A DNA stretch of 64,000 nt from Nonomuraea montanisoli (GCF_013363975.1 NZ_JABWGN010000012.1:93423-157422); one strand, 5' to 3'. Numbered from the stretch's first letter, positions 16,463 to 25,337 are shown. Program-made: numbers and translations. The notes: generated by a model not told the origin, from the letters alone.

Positions 16463-17338
16463 ATGGGCAACAACGACCTGGGCGACTTCCTGCGGGCCCG
16501 CCGCGCCGGACTCACGCCGGATGAGATCGGTCTGCCGGTCGAGTTCGGCGCCGGTCGCCGGGTCGCCGGTCTGCGGCGCGGTGAGGTCGCGCAGCTGGCC
16601 GGGGTGAGCACCGAGTACTACACCCGTCTGGAACAAGGCCGCGCCCGGCAGCCGTCCGAACAGGTACTCCATGCCCTCTGCGACGCGCTGCGGTTCGATG
16701 ACATCGAGCGGCGGCATCTGTTCGCCCTCGCGGGCGCCACAGCCGGACGCAAGGACCGGGCCGAGCACTCGTCACGGCTACGACCGGCGTTGCGACAGGT
16801 GCTGGAGTCGATGGATCTGGCTTGTGCTTTCGTCAGCGACCGGAACCTCACTGTCGTCGGCGGGAACACGTTGTGGACGCTGCTGTTTCCCGGTGTGGCC
16901 GAACTGCCGCGCCAGGAACGCAGCATGGCGCGCTGGACGCTGCTGGATCCACGCGCTCGCCTGGTGTGGTGCGACTGGGAACGCGTCGCCCGCGACTACG
17001 TGCACGGGTTGCGGATGGCCGCCGCGGCCCAGCCGCGCAACCAGCGCATCGCCAACCTGATCGGTGAGCTGATGATGCGCTCCCCCGAGTTCCCGGCGTG
17101 GTGGTCGGAACACCGCGTCCAGGAACGCAGCACCGGCCTCAAACGCCTCCGCCACCCTGTCGCCGGTGACCTGGAACTGCAGTACGAGATCTTCACCTCG
17201 GTCGCCGACCCGGGCCAAACGCTCGTCGTCTACTGCGCGCCGTCCGGCTCGCCGTCCCAGGAGCGCCTGCGACTGCTGGCCAGCTGGGGCAGCGAACCCG
17301 CCACCGCGACCACCCGGAACACCGCCGCCGAGTCCTGA
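16463..17338 (+). CDS. XRE-family helix-turn-helix regulator with MmyB-like ligand domain
   Basis: A 291-residue protein. The N-terminus has the XRE helix-turn-helix (LGDFLRARRAGLTPDEIGLP, GLRRGEVAQLAGVSTEYYTRLEQGR), and the rest matches the MmyB-like ligand-binding domain (LRQVLESMDLACAFVSDRNL, LFPGVAELPRQERSMARWTL, LELQYEIFTSVADPGQTLVVY), which is thought to bind a fatty-acid-like ligand. ATG 16463 is chosen because the match starts there. The next gene on the same strand is an SDR oxidoreductase; this regulator-SDR pair is very common in actinobacteria, and the XRE protein usually controls the SDR. A short hairpin directly after the stop codon could end or attenuate the message. Confidence 0.92.
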   Translation: MGNNDLGDFLRARRAGLTPDEIGLPVEFGAGRRVAGLRRGEVAQLAGVSTEYYTRLEQGRARQPSEQVLHALCDALRFDDIERRHLFALAGATAGRKDRAEHSSRLRPALRQVLESMDLACAFVSDRNLTVVGGNTLWTLLFPGVAELPRQERSMARWTLLDPRARLVWCDWERVARDYVHGLRMAAAAQPRNQRIANLIGELMMRSPEFPAWWSEHRVQERSTGLKRLRHPVAGDLELQYEIFTSVADPGQTLVVYCAPSGSPSQERLRLLASWGSEPATATTRNTAAES

Positions 17339-17342
17339 CCAC

Positions 17343-17407
17343 CGCCCGAACCGGGCGATCCAGCACCACCACCACCCCGACACGACCCCGTCATACCCCC
17401 GGGGTCG
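17343..17407 (+). terminator. Two hairpins between XRE and SDR genes
   Basis: CGCCCG-AAC-CGGGCG (17343-17357) begins five bases after the XRE stop codon, and CGACCCCG-N9-CGGGGTCG (17383-17407) follows. Neither has a T-run, as is usual in actinobacteria. They could terminate the XRE transcript or act as a leader structure for the SDR gene. Confidence 0.45.
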
Positions 17408-17467
17408 ATGCCGCCGTGCCCAGGCACGCCCGGCGGCGTGACACGCGTCCACGAAAGGACACCCGTA

Positions 17468-18319
17468 GTGAGCAAGACCTTCCTGATCACCGGCGTCAGC
17501 ACCGGCCTCGGACTGGCCGTCGCCCGACGAGCCCTGGCGGCCGGGCACCGGGTGGCGGGCACCGTGCGCACCGAGCAGCACGCGGACGCCTTCCGGGCAC
17601 TGGACCCCGACCGCGCCCGGGCCTTCATCCTCGACCTGTCCGACGCCGACCGGATCGACCCCACGGTGCGGGCCGCCGAAGCGGAACTGGGCCCGATCGA
17701 CGTGCTCGTGGCCAACGCCGGCTACGGGCTCGAAGGCACCTTCGAGGAGTCATCGATGGACGATCTGCGCCGCCAGTTCGAGATCAACGTGTTCGGCACG
17801 GTGGCGACCGTGAAAGCGGTCCTCCCCGGCATGCGGGAACGGCGCGGCGGCCACATCTTCGTCATCACCTCGATGGGCGGCCACACCACCTTCCCCGGAC
17901 TGGCGTTCTACGAAGGCAGCAAGCACGCCCTGGAAGGCATCACCGACACCCTCGCCCAAGAGGTCAACCAGTTCGGCGTGCGGGTCACCGCCGTGGCTCC
18001 CGGCGCGTTCAAGACCGACTGGGCAGGGCGGTCGCTGGTCCGCGCGCCACGCAGCATCGCCGACTACGACGCGCTGTTCGACCCGATCCGGACCCGCCGC
18101 CAGGCTCTCGCGGGTCAGGGCATCGGTGACCCCGACCGCGCGGGCGACGCCATCCTCACCCTCCTGGACGCGGAGAGGCCTCCCGTGCACGTCCTGCTCG
18201 GCTCGGACGCGCTACGCCTGGTCGCCGCCGGGCGCCGGCGCGTCCAGGACGACTTCGACGCCTGGGAGGAACTCAGCCGCTCCACCGACTCCACCGAAGG
18301 CGGAGTGACGGTCGCCTGA
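17468..18319 (+). CDS. Short-chain dehydrogenase/reductase (SDR)
   Basis: A 283-residue classical SDR. It has the cofactor motif TGVSTGLG (residues 8-15, TGxxxGxG), the structural VANAGYG motif, and the active-site serine in ITSMGG followed by Y-x3-K in FYEGSKHALEG. It should reduce or oxidise a carbonyl/alcohol with NAD(P)(H). The arginine after the first strand (GTVRTEQ) suggests NADP. GTG 17468 is preceded by GAAAGGA with 10 bases spacing. It follows the XRE regulator gene by 129 bases and is probably its target. Confidence 0.93.
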   Translation: MSKTFLITGVSTGLGLAVARRALAAGHRVAGTVRTEQHADAFRALDPDRARAFILDLSDADRIDPTVRAAEAELGPIDVLVANAGYGLEGTFEESSMDDLRRQFEINVFGTVATVKAVLPGMRERRGGHIFVITSMGGHTTFPGLAFYEGSKHALEGITDTLAQEVNQFGVRVTAVAPGAFKTDWAGRSLVRAPRSIADYDALFDPIRTRRQALAGQGIGDPDRAGDAILTLLDAERPPVHVLLGSDALRLVAAGRRRVQDDFDAWEELSRSTDSTEGGVTVA

Positions 18320-18456
18320 CACCGGACGATCCGCCAAGACAGTCGTGAAGGCGTGCCGGTCGCGTTTTCGGGGCCGGTGAGGACCGTCTGGTGGCATCAC
18401 CCGTCACCTTCTCCACGGTGAGCGTACTGTGGATCGGCGGCGTGTCGGCCATCCTG

Positions 18457-18479
18457 GTGCCGCCGGTCGCCGGCGGCAC
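18457..18479. terminator. 10-bp stem hairpin downstream of the SDR gene
   Basis: GTGCCGCCGG-TCG-CCGGCGGCAC is a perfect stem of 10 pairs with a three-base loop. It lies between the converging SDR and dipeptidase-like genes and may stop transcripts from the plus strand. Confidence 0.5.
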
Positions 18480-18532
18480 GCCCGGCTCAGGGGCGGTTCG
18501 CGGGTCTGGCGGGTGCAGGCCTCGGGTCTGAC

Positions 18533-18576
18533 GAGCCCCTGGCAGGCGCACGACGGGAGTGGCCTGCCAGGGGCTC
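18533..18576 (-). terminator. 15-bp stem terminator after the dipeptidase-like gene
   Basis: GAGCCCCTGGCAGGC (18533-18547) and its exact reverse complement (18562-18576) flank a 14-base loop. The hairpin starts six bases after the stop codon of the minus-strand dipeptidase-like gene, the usual place for an intrinsic terminator. Confidence 0.75.
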
Positions 18577-18582
18577 CGGGCG

Positions 18583-20193
18583 TCAGGTCTGCCTGCGGGT
18601 CTCGGCTCCTCCCCACGTCTTCAGGTACGCCTCGGCTCCGGCCAGCATGTCCTGGGCGAACTCGTTGCCGGCGTACTTGCGCATGTCCTCGATCCAGTCG
18701 GGGACCAGGCCGTAGTGGGCCACGCCGTCGGTGTTGACGTCCCAGACCCGTTCACCGGTGCGCAGCCGGTCGAGCGTGACCGCGCCGTCGAGCGACGTGA
18801 ACGGATAGGTGACCGCGCTGCCCTGGCGGGGTCCCGGGAGGGGGCCCATGCCGTTGGTGTCGAGGCCGTAGCCGTAGCCGGGGTGGCCGAACTCGTCACG
18901 CAGCGGCTTCGTCGTGCGCCAGCCGGCGGTGAAGGAGTCGGCGGGCGAGCCGTACGCGGTCACCATGCCGCCGAGCCGGTAGATCCGGCGGAAGTAGCTG
19001 GGGTCCGCCCAGCTGTGCGAGGAGATGACGCCCGGATACTTGGCGCTCTCCAGCAGGTCGAGCGTCTGGGCGGCGGCCTTGACGCTCATGTGGTCGAGCT
19101 CGACGATCATGCCGCGCTTCATCATCCCCTGGACCATGTAGGAGCCCAGCGAGGTCAGGCCCCTGGTGTTGCAGTGCGGCGCCGCGGGATAGACCGGCAG
19201 GCCGACGCCGGGCGGCAGCCACCTGGCCACCTCGGGCGGCAGCACTCCGGCCGGGTCGATCGTGTTGTCGTGCTCGGCTCCCGTGCACGTCCTGGCGTTC
19301 CAGAAGGAGCCGCTCGCCAGGAAGTTGCCGATGTTGACGATCACGCCCGTGGTGCCCGAGTCGAACCGGACGCCGCACAGGGCGTTGTCGTACTTGTGGC
19401 AGACGAACATGCTGCGGACGCCGATCTGGTACATCTCGTCCAGGCCGCGGTCGATCTGCGCCTTGGTGCAGTGCGGGATGCCCCAGGTCTGGCGGCAGCC
19501 GAACGGCTCGGAGGTCTCGACGCCCAGGACCACGGCCAGCTTGCCGGTCGCGATCACCTGCCTGGCCTCGGCGGTCGACTTCACCACCCGGAACCAGCCC
19601 TGGCCCGGACCGCCGCTCTGGGCGTCGATGTAGTCCTGCAGCTCGAAGGTGCGCTGCGCCTCCAGCCTGAGCGTGGCCATCTCGTCGCAGGTGTTGTGCT
19701 TGAGCGGGTAGATCTCGCAGAGCTGCCGGTTGGCGACCAGGTCGTTGACGAAGATCCGGAGCCCGCCGCGCCAGGCCCGTTCGAGCCACTTGTAGTAGCC
19801 CTGCTGGTGCGTGAGGGAGTCGTGGGCCGGCCAGTCCTTGAACGTCGGCCAGCCGACCGGGTCGTGCTTGCCCACGGGGGTGCCGTGGCGGGTGAAGTTC
19901 TCGAACCAGGCGAGCGATCCGTCGGGCTGGTGGTCGGGGCAGTCGACCAGGGCGTGCTCGATGCCGTCGAGGTCGAACGGCTTGCCGCAGATCAGGCTGC
20001 CGCCGAAGGCCTCGTTCGCCATGAGATGGCTGTGGGCGTCGACGAAGCCGCGGACGGGGTTCGCGGATCCCGGCGGCTGCCCGACTGCCCCGACGTCGGA
20101 CTCCGGGGCGGCCTGGGCGGTGGCGGTGGTCCCCGCCAGAGGCAGGGTGGCCAGCAGGACCACCCCCATGATTCTGGTGATGTTGCGTAACAT
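18583..20193 (-). CDS. Secreted membrane-dipeptidase-like (M19/amidohydrolase) protein
   Basis: A 536-residue exported protein: the signal peptide is MLRNITRIMGVVLLATLPLA with a cut after AQA. The mature part begins with FVDAHSHLM, the metal-binding DxHxH of the amidohydrolase/M19 superfamily, and later has GVETSEPF, VELDHMSV and VISSHSWAD, which supply further metal or substrate ligands. It is longer than a standard renal-type dipeptidase (about 400 residues). It may cleave a dipeptide or another amide outside the cell. Codon 2 is TTA. It is followed by a strong terminator and preceded by a TetR gene on the same strand 85 bases away; the divergent import operon suggests a shared pathway in which this enzyme acts outside the cell. 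Confidence 0.75.
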   Translation of the reverse strand: MLRNITRIMGVVLLATLPLAGTTATAQAAPESDVGAVGQPPGSANPVRGFVDAHSHLMANEAFGGSLICGKPFDLDGIEHALVDCPDHQPDGSLAWFENFTRHGTPVGKHDPVGWPTFKDWPAHDSLTHQQGYYKWLERAWRGGLRIFVNDLVANRQLCEIYPLKHNTCDEMATLRLEAQRTFELQDYIDAQSGGPGQGWFRVVKSTAEARQVIATGKLAVVLGVETSEPFGCRQTWGIPHCTKAQIDRGLDEMYQIGVRSMFVCHKYDNALCGVRFDSGTTGVIVNIGNFLASGSFWNARTCTGAEHDNTIDPAGVLPPEVARWLPPGVGLPVYPAAPHCNTRGLTSLGSYMVQGMMKRGMIVELDHMSVKAAAQTLDLLESAKYPGVISSHSWADPSYFRRIYRLGGMVTAYGSPADSFTAGWRTTKPLRDEFGHPGYGYGLDTNGMGPLPGPRQGSAVTYPFTSLDGAVTLDRLRTGERVWDVNTDGVAHYGLVPDWIEDMRKYAGNEFAQDMLAGAEAYLKTWGGAETRRQT

Positions 20194-20278
20194 GAGCGCA
20201 CCTCACGAATCGGCTGATTCATGGTCTGCCTTTGTTACTCGCCGGTCAAGACGTAAGTGCGGCTCGGATTCGGCGCGA

Positions 20279-20980
20279 TCAGACCACTGCGTCCTCGCCC
20301 CCCGCGACCGCGGCGGCCCGCGCCTCGATGGCGGCGATCAGCGCCTCCACCTGGACGGTGTAGACCGGCGCCGGGCGCACCTCCGCGAGCTCCGCGCTGA
20401 GCCGGGTGATGTGGGGGAAGCGCTCGGCGTCGACCATGCGGTACTCCCGCATCCATGACGACTCGTCGCCCGCCCTGGCCTCCGGGGTGAACAGCGCGTA
20501 GGCGGCCGCCTGGCCGACGTGCGCCAGCAGGGCGTCGGCGACGGCCCGGTAGTGGAGCGCCGCGTCGGCGCCGTCGAGCCCCGCCTCGTTGATCGCGCCG
20601 AGGATCAGCTCGACCAGCCTGAACTCGTTGGCCCGACGCGTCGTACGGCTCGCGGTGATCGAGGCGACCGCCGGATACTTGAGCCCGACCCGCAGCGACA
20701 CCTCGGCCAGCGCCCGCAGCCGGTCCTTCCAGCCGAGCCCGTCGGGAATGCTCTCGACGACCTCGCCGTAGACCCGGTCGGCCACCGACAGCAGCAGCTC
20801 GTCCTTGTCGCGGAAGTGCCGGTAGACGGCCGTGGGGTCGGCCCCCAGCTCCTCGCCCAGGCGGCGCACGGTGAACGCGTCGCCGCTGCCCCGGGCGGCG
20901 ATGCGCAGGCTGGCCTCGATGATGGCCTCGCGGCTGAGCTGGCTGCCCGAGCGCCTGGTCCTCACAGGTGTCTTCGCCAT
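20279..20980 (-). CDS. TetR/AcrR-family regulator
   Basis: A 233-residue protein with the TetR helix-turn-helix (FTVRRLGEELGADPTAVYRHF, residues about 37-57) and a C-terminal domain like that of TetR_C type proteins. It is divergent from the amidohydrolase-ABC importer-amidase operon, and a 31-bp inverted repeat lies between the two genes over the -35 box of that operon, so repression of the operon is very likely. A possible -10 box for its own promoter (TACACT on the minus strand, 20990-20995) is so close to the start codon that its message may have almost no leader. Confidence 0.92.
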   Translation of the reverse strand: MAKTPVRTRRSGSQLSREAIIEASLRIAARGSGDAFTVRRLGEELGADPTAVYRHFRDKDELLLSVADRVYGEVVESIPDGLGWKDRLRALAEVSLRVGLKYPAVASITASRTTRRANEFRLVELILGAINEAGLDGADAALHYRAVADALLAHVGQAAAYALFTPEARAGDESSWMREYRMVDAERFPHITRLSAELAEVRPAPVYTVQVEALIAAIEARAAAVAGGEDAVV

Positions 20981-21013
20981 GATCGCACCAGTGTATCGGT
21001 TGGGTCTCCACGT

Positions 21014-21054
21014 AGCGCAACAGTGTTGACATCTATGTTGCGCTCGCGTTCACT
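21014..21054 (+). promoter_or_regulatory. TetR operator overlapping TTGACA promoter of the import operon
   Basis: AGCGCAACA (21014-21022) and its exact reverse complement (21036-21044) are 13 bases apart. Inside the spacer is a perfect -35 box TTGACA (21026-21031). After 17 bases a weak -10 (TTCACT, 21049-21054) follows. Binding at the repeat would cover the -35 and block transcription of the amidohydrolase operon; the same site lies upstream of the TetR gene. Confidence 0.75.
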
Positions 21055-21088
21055 CCTCCCCAACACAGCGTGAGCGGAAGGTACGGTC

Positions 21089-22720
21089 ATGGTGGAAACG
21101 ATCTTCGTGGGACGGGTCTTCACGGGCACGACCCCCACCCCTGTCGATGCGGCGGTGGCGGTCGGCGGCGGGCGCGTCCTGCGGGTCGGCGATCCGGACG
21201 AGGTGCCGGCGCAGGCGGGCCCGGGCACCGAGGTGGTGGATCTCGGCGACGGCCTGCTCATGGCGGGCTTCCAGGACGCCCACGTGCACCCGGCGTCCGG
21301 CGGCGGCCAGATGCTGCGCTGCGACCTGTCGGCCGAGCACGACGTCGAGGGCTACCTCCGGGTGATCGCCGCCTACGCCGCGGCGAACCCGGACCAGGCG
21401 TGGGTCCACGGTGGCGGCTGGTCGATGGACGCCTTCCCCGGCGGCACGCCGACCAGGCAGCTGCTCGACACGGTGGTGCCCGACCGCCCGGCGCTGCTGA
21501 CCAACCGCGACGGCCACGGCGCCTGGGCCAACAGCCTGGCCCTGCGCCTGGCGGGCCTCGACAGGGACACGCCCGACCCCGTGGACGGCCGGATCGAGCG
21601 CGAGCCCGACGGCACCCCGCAGGGCACCCTGCACGAGGGCGCCATGACGCTGGTGACCGCGCACGTCCCGGTGGCGACCGCCGAGGAGGCCTACGCCGGG
21701 CTGCTCGCCGGCCAGTCCCACCTGTTCTCGATGGGTGTGACGGCATGGCAGGACGCCATGATCGGCGCGTTCCCCGGCCATCCCGACAACTACCCGGTGT
21801 ACCTGCGCGCCGCCCAGGAGGGGACGCTGCGGGCCCGCGTCGTCGGCGCGCTGTGGTGGGACCGCGAGCGGGGCCTGGAGCAGATCCCCGAGCTGGTGGA
21901 ACGGCGGGAGCACGGGCGGGTCGGCCGCTTCAACGCCACCACCGTCAAGATCATGCTGGACGGCGTGGCGGAGAACTTCACCGCCGCGATGCTGGAGCCG
22001 TACCTCGACGGCTGCGGCTGCGCGACCGCCAACAGCGGCCTGAACTTCGTCGACCCCGCCCTGCTGCGCGAGGCGGTCCGCGAGCTGGACGCGCTCGGCT
22101 TCCAGATCCACTTCCACGCCCTCGGCGACCGCGCGGTCCGGGAGGCGCTCGACGCCCTCGCCGGAGCGCGCGCCGCCAACGGCGCCAACGACAACCGCCA
22201 CCACCTGGCGCACCTGCAGGTCGTGCACCCCGCCGACATCCCGAGGTTCGCCGAGGTGGGCGCCGCCGCCAACATCCAGCCGCTCTGGGCGGCCCACGAG
22301 CCCCAGATGGACGAGCTCACCATCCCGTTCCTCGGGGCCGCACGCGCGGCCCTGCAGTACCCCTTCGGCGACCTGCTCCGCGCCGGCGCCCGGCTGGTCG
22401 CCGGCAGCGACTGGTCGGTGAGCAGCCCGAACCCGCTGTGGGGCGCGCACGTCGCGGTGAACAGGACCGTGCCCGACGGCGAGCGACGCGCGCCGTTCCT
22501 GCCCGGGCAGGCGCTCACCCTGGCGCAGGCGCTCACCGCCTACACGGCCGGCAGCGCCTGGATCAACCACATCGACGACGTCACCGGCACGGTCGAGGCA
22601 GGCAAGGACGCCGACCTGGTGGTGCTGGACCGCGACCCCTTCGCCGGTCCGCCCGAGGAGATCGGCGCCACCCGGGTGGCCAGGGCCTACGTCCAGGGCC
22701 AGCTCGTCCACCAGGCCTGA
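21089..22720 (+). CDS. YtcJ-like amidohydrolase (amidohydrolase family 3)
   Basis: A 543-residue metal-dependent hydrolase. The first metal motif is FQDAHVHP near residues 61-68; later come IHFHALGDRAV and HHLAHLQVVHP with two more metal histidines and AGSDWSVSSPNPLWG with the catalytic aspartate. The long insert between the first and second motif is typical of the YtcJ/N-acyl-amino-acid deacylase-like subfamily. No signal peptide is present. It is the first gene of a seven-gene operon, with GGAAGG seven bases before ATG 21089, followed by all components of a peptide-type ABC importer and an amidase. It likely hydrolyses the imported compound, perhaps an N-acyl or N-carbamoyl amine. Confidence 0.9.
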   Translation: MVETIFVGRVFTGTTPTPVDAAVAVGGGRVLRVGDPDEVPAQAGPGTEVVDLGDGLLMAGFQDAHVHPASGGGQMLRCDLSAEHDVEGYLRVIAAYAAANPDQAWVHGGGWSMDAFPGGTPTRQLLDTVVPDRPALLTNRDGHGAWANSLALRLAGLDRDTPDPVDGRIEREPDGTPQGTLHEGAMTLVTAHVPVATAEEAYAGLLAGQSHLFSMGVTAWQDAMIGAFPGHPDNYPVYLRAAQEGTLRARVVGALWWDRERGLEQIPELVERREHGRVGRFNATTVKIMLDGVAENFTAAMLEPYLDGCGCATANSGLNFVDPALLREAVRELDALGFQIHFHALGDRAVREALDALAGARAANGANDNRHHLAHLQVVHPADIPRFAEVGAAANIQPLWAAHEPQMDELTIPFLGAARAALQYPFGDLLRAGARLVAGSDWSVSSPNPLWGAHVAVNRTVPDGERRAPFLPGQALTLAQALTAYTAGSAWINHIDDVTGTVEAGKDADLVVLDRDPFAGPPEEIGATRVARAYVQGQLVHQA

Positions 22721-22744
22721 CATCCCGCGAGAAAGGCGTGACTC

Positions 22745-24349
22745 ATGAGCGGACTGCGAGGGACGGCACTGGCCGTCCTCACCCTGGCCATGGCCGCCGC
22801 CGCGTGCGGCGGGGGCGGAACCGCGGCCCCGGCGGCCGGCAAGAACCTGAGCTCCGGCACTCCCCGGCCCAAGGGTGACATCGACGCCTTCACCTGGGTC
22901 TCCTATGCCGAGCCACCGACCCTCGACTACGTCCACGCCTTCGACTACCCGCAGAACATGGTGCTGTCCAACGTCTGCGAGAGCCTCATGCGCTGGACGC
23001 CGGAGCTGAAGGAGGAGCCTGGCCTGGCGGAGAAGGCCGAGCAGCGCGATCCCAAGACGCTCGTCTACACCATCCGCAAGGGCGTGCGCTTCCACAGCGG
23101 CGCCGAGCTGACCGCCGACGACGTGGTGGCCAGCCTCAACCGGCACCTGGACGAGAAGATCGGCTCCTACTGGATCTCCACCTTCCGCAACGTCAAGTCG
23201 ATCACCAGGACCGGCCCGATGGAGGTGACGGTCAGGTTCAAGCGGCCCGACGCGCTGTTCAACCTGGAGATGGGCGCCTCGCCCGGCACGGTGGCGAGCG
23301 CGGCCTCGCTCAAGGCGCAGGGCAAGGCGTTCGGCACCGCCGACGGCGGCCTGGACTGCACGGGGCCGTTCAAGCTCGGCGCCTGGACCAAGGGGCAGTC
23401 GATCCAGCTCGACCGCTTCGCCGGCTACTGGGGCACCAAGGCCCGGTCGGGCAAGGTCACCTTCACCTTCGTGCCCGACGCGGCAGCCAGGACCAACGCC
23501 CTGGTGACCGGCGAGGCCGACGGCGGCTACCTGATCCCGGCCGCCTCCGTCGCCCGGCTGCGCTCCTCGGGGGCCGGCACCGTCTACGGCGGCCCCAACC
23601 TCACCACCGCGAACCTGATCGTCTCCGACCTGCGCGCCGGCCCGCTCGCCGACGTCCGGATACGGCAGGCGCTGTCGCTGGCCATCGACCGGCAGGGCCT
23701 GGCCAAGGCGGCCCTCGGCGAGTACAGCGCCCCCACGCTCGTGCCCGGGCCGGTGCAGGCCTGGCGCAACGTGGCCGAGGCCAGGCCGCCCGCCCCCGCC
23801 GTCAAGCGCGACGTCGAGGCGGCCAAGAAGCTCGTCGCCGAGGCCGGAGCGCAGGGCATGAAGATCGTGATCGCCACCTCCAACGCGGCGCCCGAGTTCC
23901 CGGTGATCTCCAACGCCGTGCAGGCGGCGGCCCAGCAGATCGGCCTGACGGCCGAGGTGCGGACCATCGCCCCCGACGCCTACACCGCGCTGTTCTCCGA
24001 CCCCGCGGCGCGCAAGGGCATCGACCTGTTCCCGACGTTCTGGTACCTGTCGGCGACCGACCCGCTCGAACTGTACGGGCTGTTCAAGACGGGGCAGTTC
24101 GAGAACTACGGCGGGTTCTCCGACCCCGCCTACGACAAGCTGGTCGACGCGGCCGAGGCCGAGTTCGACCGGGTCGAGCGGGCCCGGCTGACGGCCAGAC
24201 TCCAGGAGACGGCGGCCACCCAGCTCCCGTGGATCCCGCTGGCGGACCTCGACAACGTGATGTTCCTGGGCAAGCGCATCACGGGCGCGCCCACCAGCAT
24301 CTCCTACCTCTACTACCCGTGGGCCGCGGACATCGGGGCGGCGGGTTGA
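22745..24349 (+). CDS. ABC transporter substrate-binding lipoprotein (family 5, peptide type)
   Basis: A 534-residue lipoprotein: the signal MSGLRGTALAVLTLAMAAAACG has a lipobox ending in cysteine 21. The mature part contains the family 5 pattern (WVSYAEPPTLDYVHAFDY, KTLVYTIRKGVRFHSGAELTADDVVASLNRH, RIRQALSLAIDRQGLAKAAL). Members bind oligopeptides, nickel, opines or glycosides. It is the second gene of the import operon and its stop overlaps the first permease start (TGATG). The ligand is presumably the substrate of the flanking amidohydrolase and amidase. Confidence 0.95.
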   Translation: MSGLRGTALAVLTLAMAAAACGGGGTAAPAAGKNLSSGTPRPKGDIDAFTWVSYAEPPTLDYVHAFDYPQNMVLSNVCESLMRWTPELKEEPGLAEKAEQRDPKTLVYTIRKGVRFHSGAELTADDVVASLNRHLDEKIGSYWISTFRNVKSITRTGPMEVTVRFKRPDALFNLEMGASPGTVASAASLKAQGKAFGTADGGLDCTGPFKLGAWTKGQSIQLDRFAGYWGTKARSGKVTFTFVPDAAARTNALVTGEADGGYLIPAASVARLRSSGAGTVYGGPNLTTANLIVSDLRAGPLADVRIRQALSLAIDRQGLAKAALGEYSAPTLVPGPVQAWRNVAEARPPAPAVKRDVEAAKKLVAEAGAQGMKIVIATSNAAPEFPVISNAVQAAAQQIGLTAEVRTIAPDAYTALFSDPAARKGIDLFPTFWYLSATDPLELYGLFKTGQFENYGGFSDPAYDKLVDAAEAEFDRVERARLTARLQETAATQLPWIPLADLDNVMFLGKRITGAPTSISYLYYPWAADIGAAG

Positions 24350-25293
24350 TGGCGCGCTTCCTGCTGCGCCGGCTGGCCGGGATGGCCGCGATCCTGGGCG
24401 CGGCCTCGTTCCTGGTGTTCGGCGCCCTCCAGCTCGCCCCCGGAGACCCGGCCACCTTCCTGCTCAGCGGGCGCTCGGCCACGCCGGAGGCCCTCGCCGC
24501 CATCCGCGCGCAGTACCGGCTCGACGATCCGGTGCCCGTGCAGTACCTGCACTGGATCGGCGGGGTGATCACCGGCGACTTCGGCCGCTCGGTGCAGTTC
24601 CGCACCGATGTCGGCGGGCTGATCGCCGCCCGCGTGCCCGTCACGCTCACCCTCATCGGGATGGCCTTCGTGCTCACGATGGTGCTGGGCCTGGCGTTCG
24701 GCGTGTGGAGCGCGACCAGGCCGGGGGTGGTGGACAAGGCCGTGCTCGTGGGCAGCTCGGTCGCGGTCGCCACGCCCTCCTTCGTGCTGGGGTTCGTGCT
24801 CATCGTGGTGTTCTCGGTGAACCTCGGCTGGTTCCCGTCCATCGGCGCCGGGGATGGCCTGGCCGACCGGTTGCACCACCTCACGCTGCCCGCCGTGGCG
24901 CTCGCCCTCACCTTCGCGGGGGTGCTCGCCAGGGTGTCGCGGACGGCGATGATCGAGCAGCTGGGCCAGGAGTACGTCGTCGTCGCCCGCGGCCGGGGCG
25001 TGCCCGAGCCGACGATCGTGCGCAGGCACGTGCTGCGCGGCGCCATGACGGTGACCCTCACCTACGGCGGCCTGCTGGTGCCCGGCCTGCTGGTCTCGAC
25101 CGTGCTGGTGGAGACCACCTTCGGGGTCAACGGCCTCGGCCAGTTGCTGCAGTACTCGGTGACGGTCAAGGACTTCCCCGTCGTGCAGGCGCTGACCCTG
25201 CTGACCGTGGCGGTGTTCGTGCTGGCCAACCTCGTGGTGGACCTGCTCGCGCCGCTGGCCGACGCCCGCGTACGCCTGGGAGCGAGGACCTGA
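24349..25293 (+). CDS. ABC permease, DppB/OppB type
   Basis: A 314-residue membrane protein with about six transmembrane helices. The N-terminus (MARFLLRRLAGMAAILGAAS) and the APGDPATFLLSGRSATPEAL segment are diagnostic of DppB/OppB permeases, and the EAA-type loop near GQEYVVVARGRGVPEPTIVRRH contacts the ATPases. ATG 24349 shares its A with the stop of the binding protein gene. The end of the gene lies in a 35-bp tandem duplication that separates it from the second permease. Confidence 0.95.
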   Translation: MARFLLRRLAGMAAILGAASFLVFGALQLAPGDPATFLLSGRSATPEALAAIRAQYRLDDPVPVQYLHWIGGVITGDFGRSVQFRTDVGGLIAARVPVTLTLIGMAFVLTMVLGLAFGVWSATRPGVVDKAVLVGSSVAVATPSFVLGFVLIVVFSVNLGWFPSIGAGDGLADRLHHLTLPAVALALTFAGVLARVSRTAMIEQLGQEYVVVARGRGVPEPTIVRRHVLRGAMTVTLTYGGLLVPGLLVSTVLVETTFGVNGLGQLLQYSVTVKDFPVVQALTLLTVAVFVLANLVVDLLAPLADARVRLGART

Positions 25294-25337
25294 TGGAACA
25301 ACACGTGCGCCTGGGGGCGAGGACCTGATGGAACAAC
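25273..25337 (+). repeat. 35-bp tandem duplication at the permease junction
   Basis: Bases 25273-25302 and 25308-25337 differ at a single position (GGGAGCG versus GGGGGCG) and repeat with a 35-bp period. Each copy contains the stop-start junction CTGATGGAACAAC. The first copy ends the DppB-type gene; the second copy holds the start used by the DppC-type gene. Confidence 0.9.
25293..25328 (+). CDS. 11-residue mini-ORF created by duplication
   Basis: ATG 25293 overlaps the DppB-type stop (TGATG) and reads MEQHVRLGART before a TGA that in turn overlaps the DppC-type ATG at 25328. Its peptide is the start of the DppC-type protein fused to the end of the DppB-type protein, as expected from a junction duplication. 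It probably has no function as a peptide but would pass ribosomes from one permease gene to the next. Read directly from sequence; translation is inferred. Confidence 0.5.
   Translation: MEQHVRLGART

Noticed and set aside
18320..18532. A 92-codon minus-strand open frame downstream of the SDR gene
   Set aside because: No ribosome binding site or motif; the stretch contains terminator hairpins instead.
21050..23146. A 698-codon minus-strand open frame
   Set aside because: It is antisense to the YtcJ-like amidohydrolase and the binding protein and shows only low-complexity composition.
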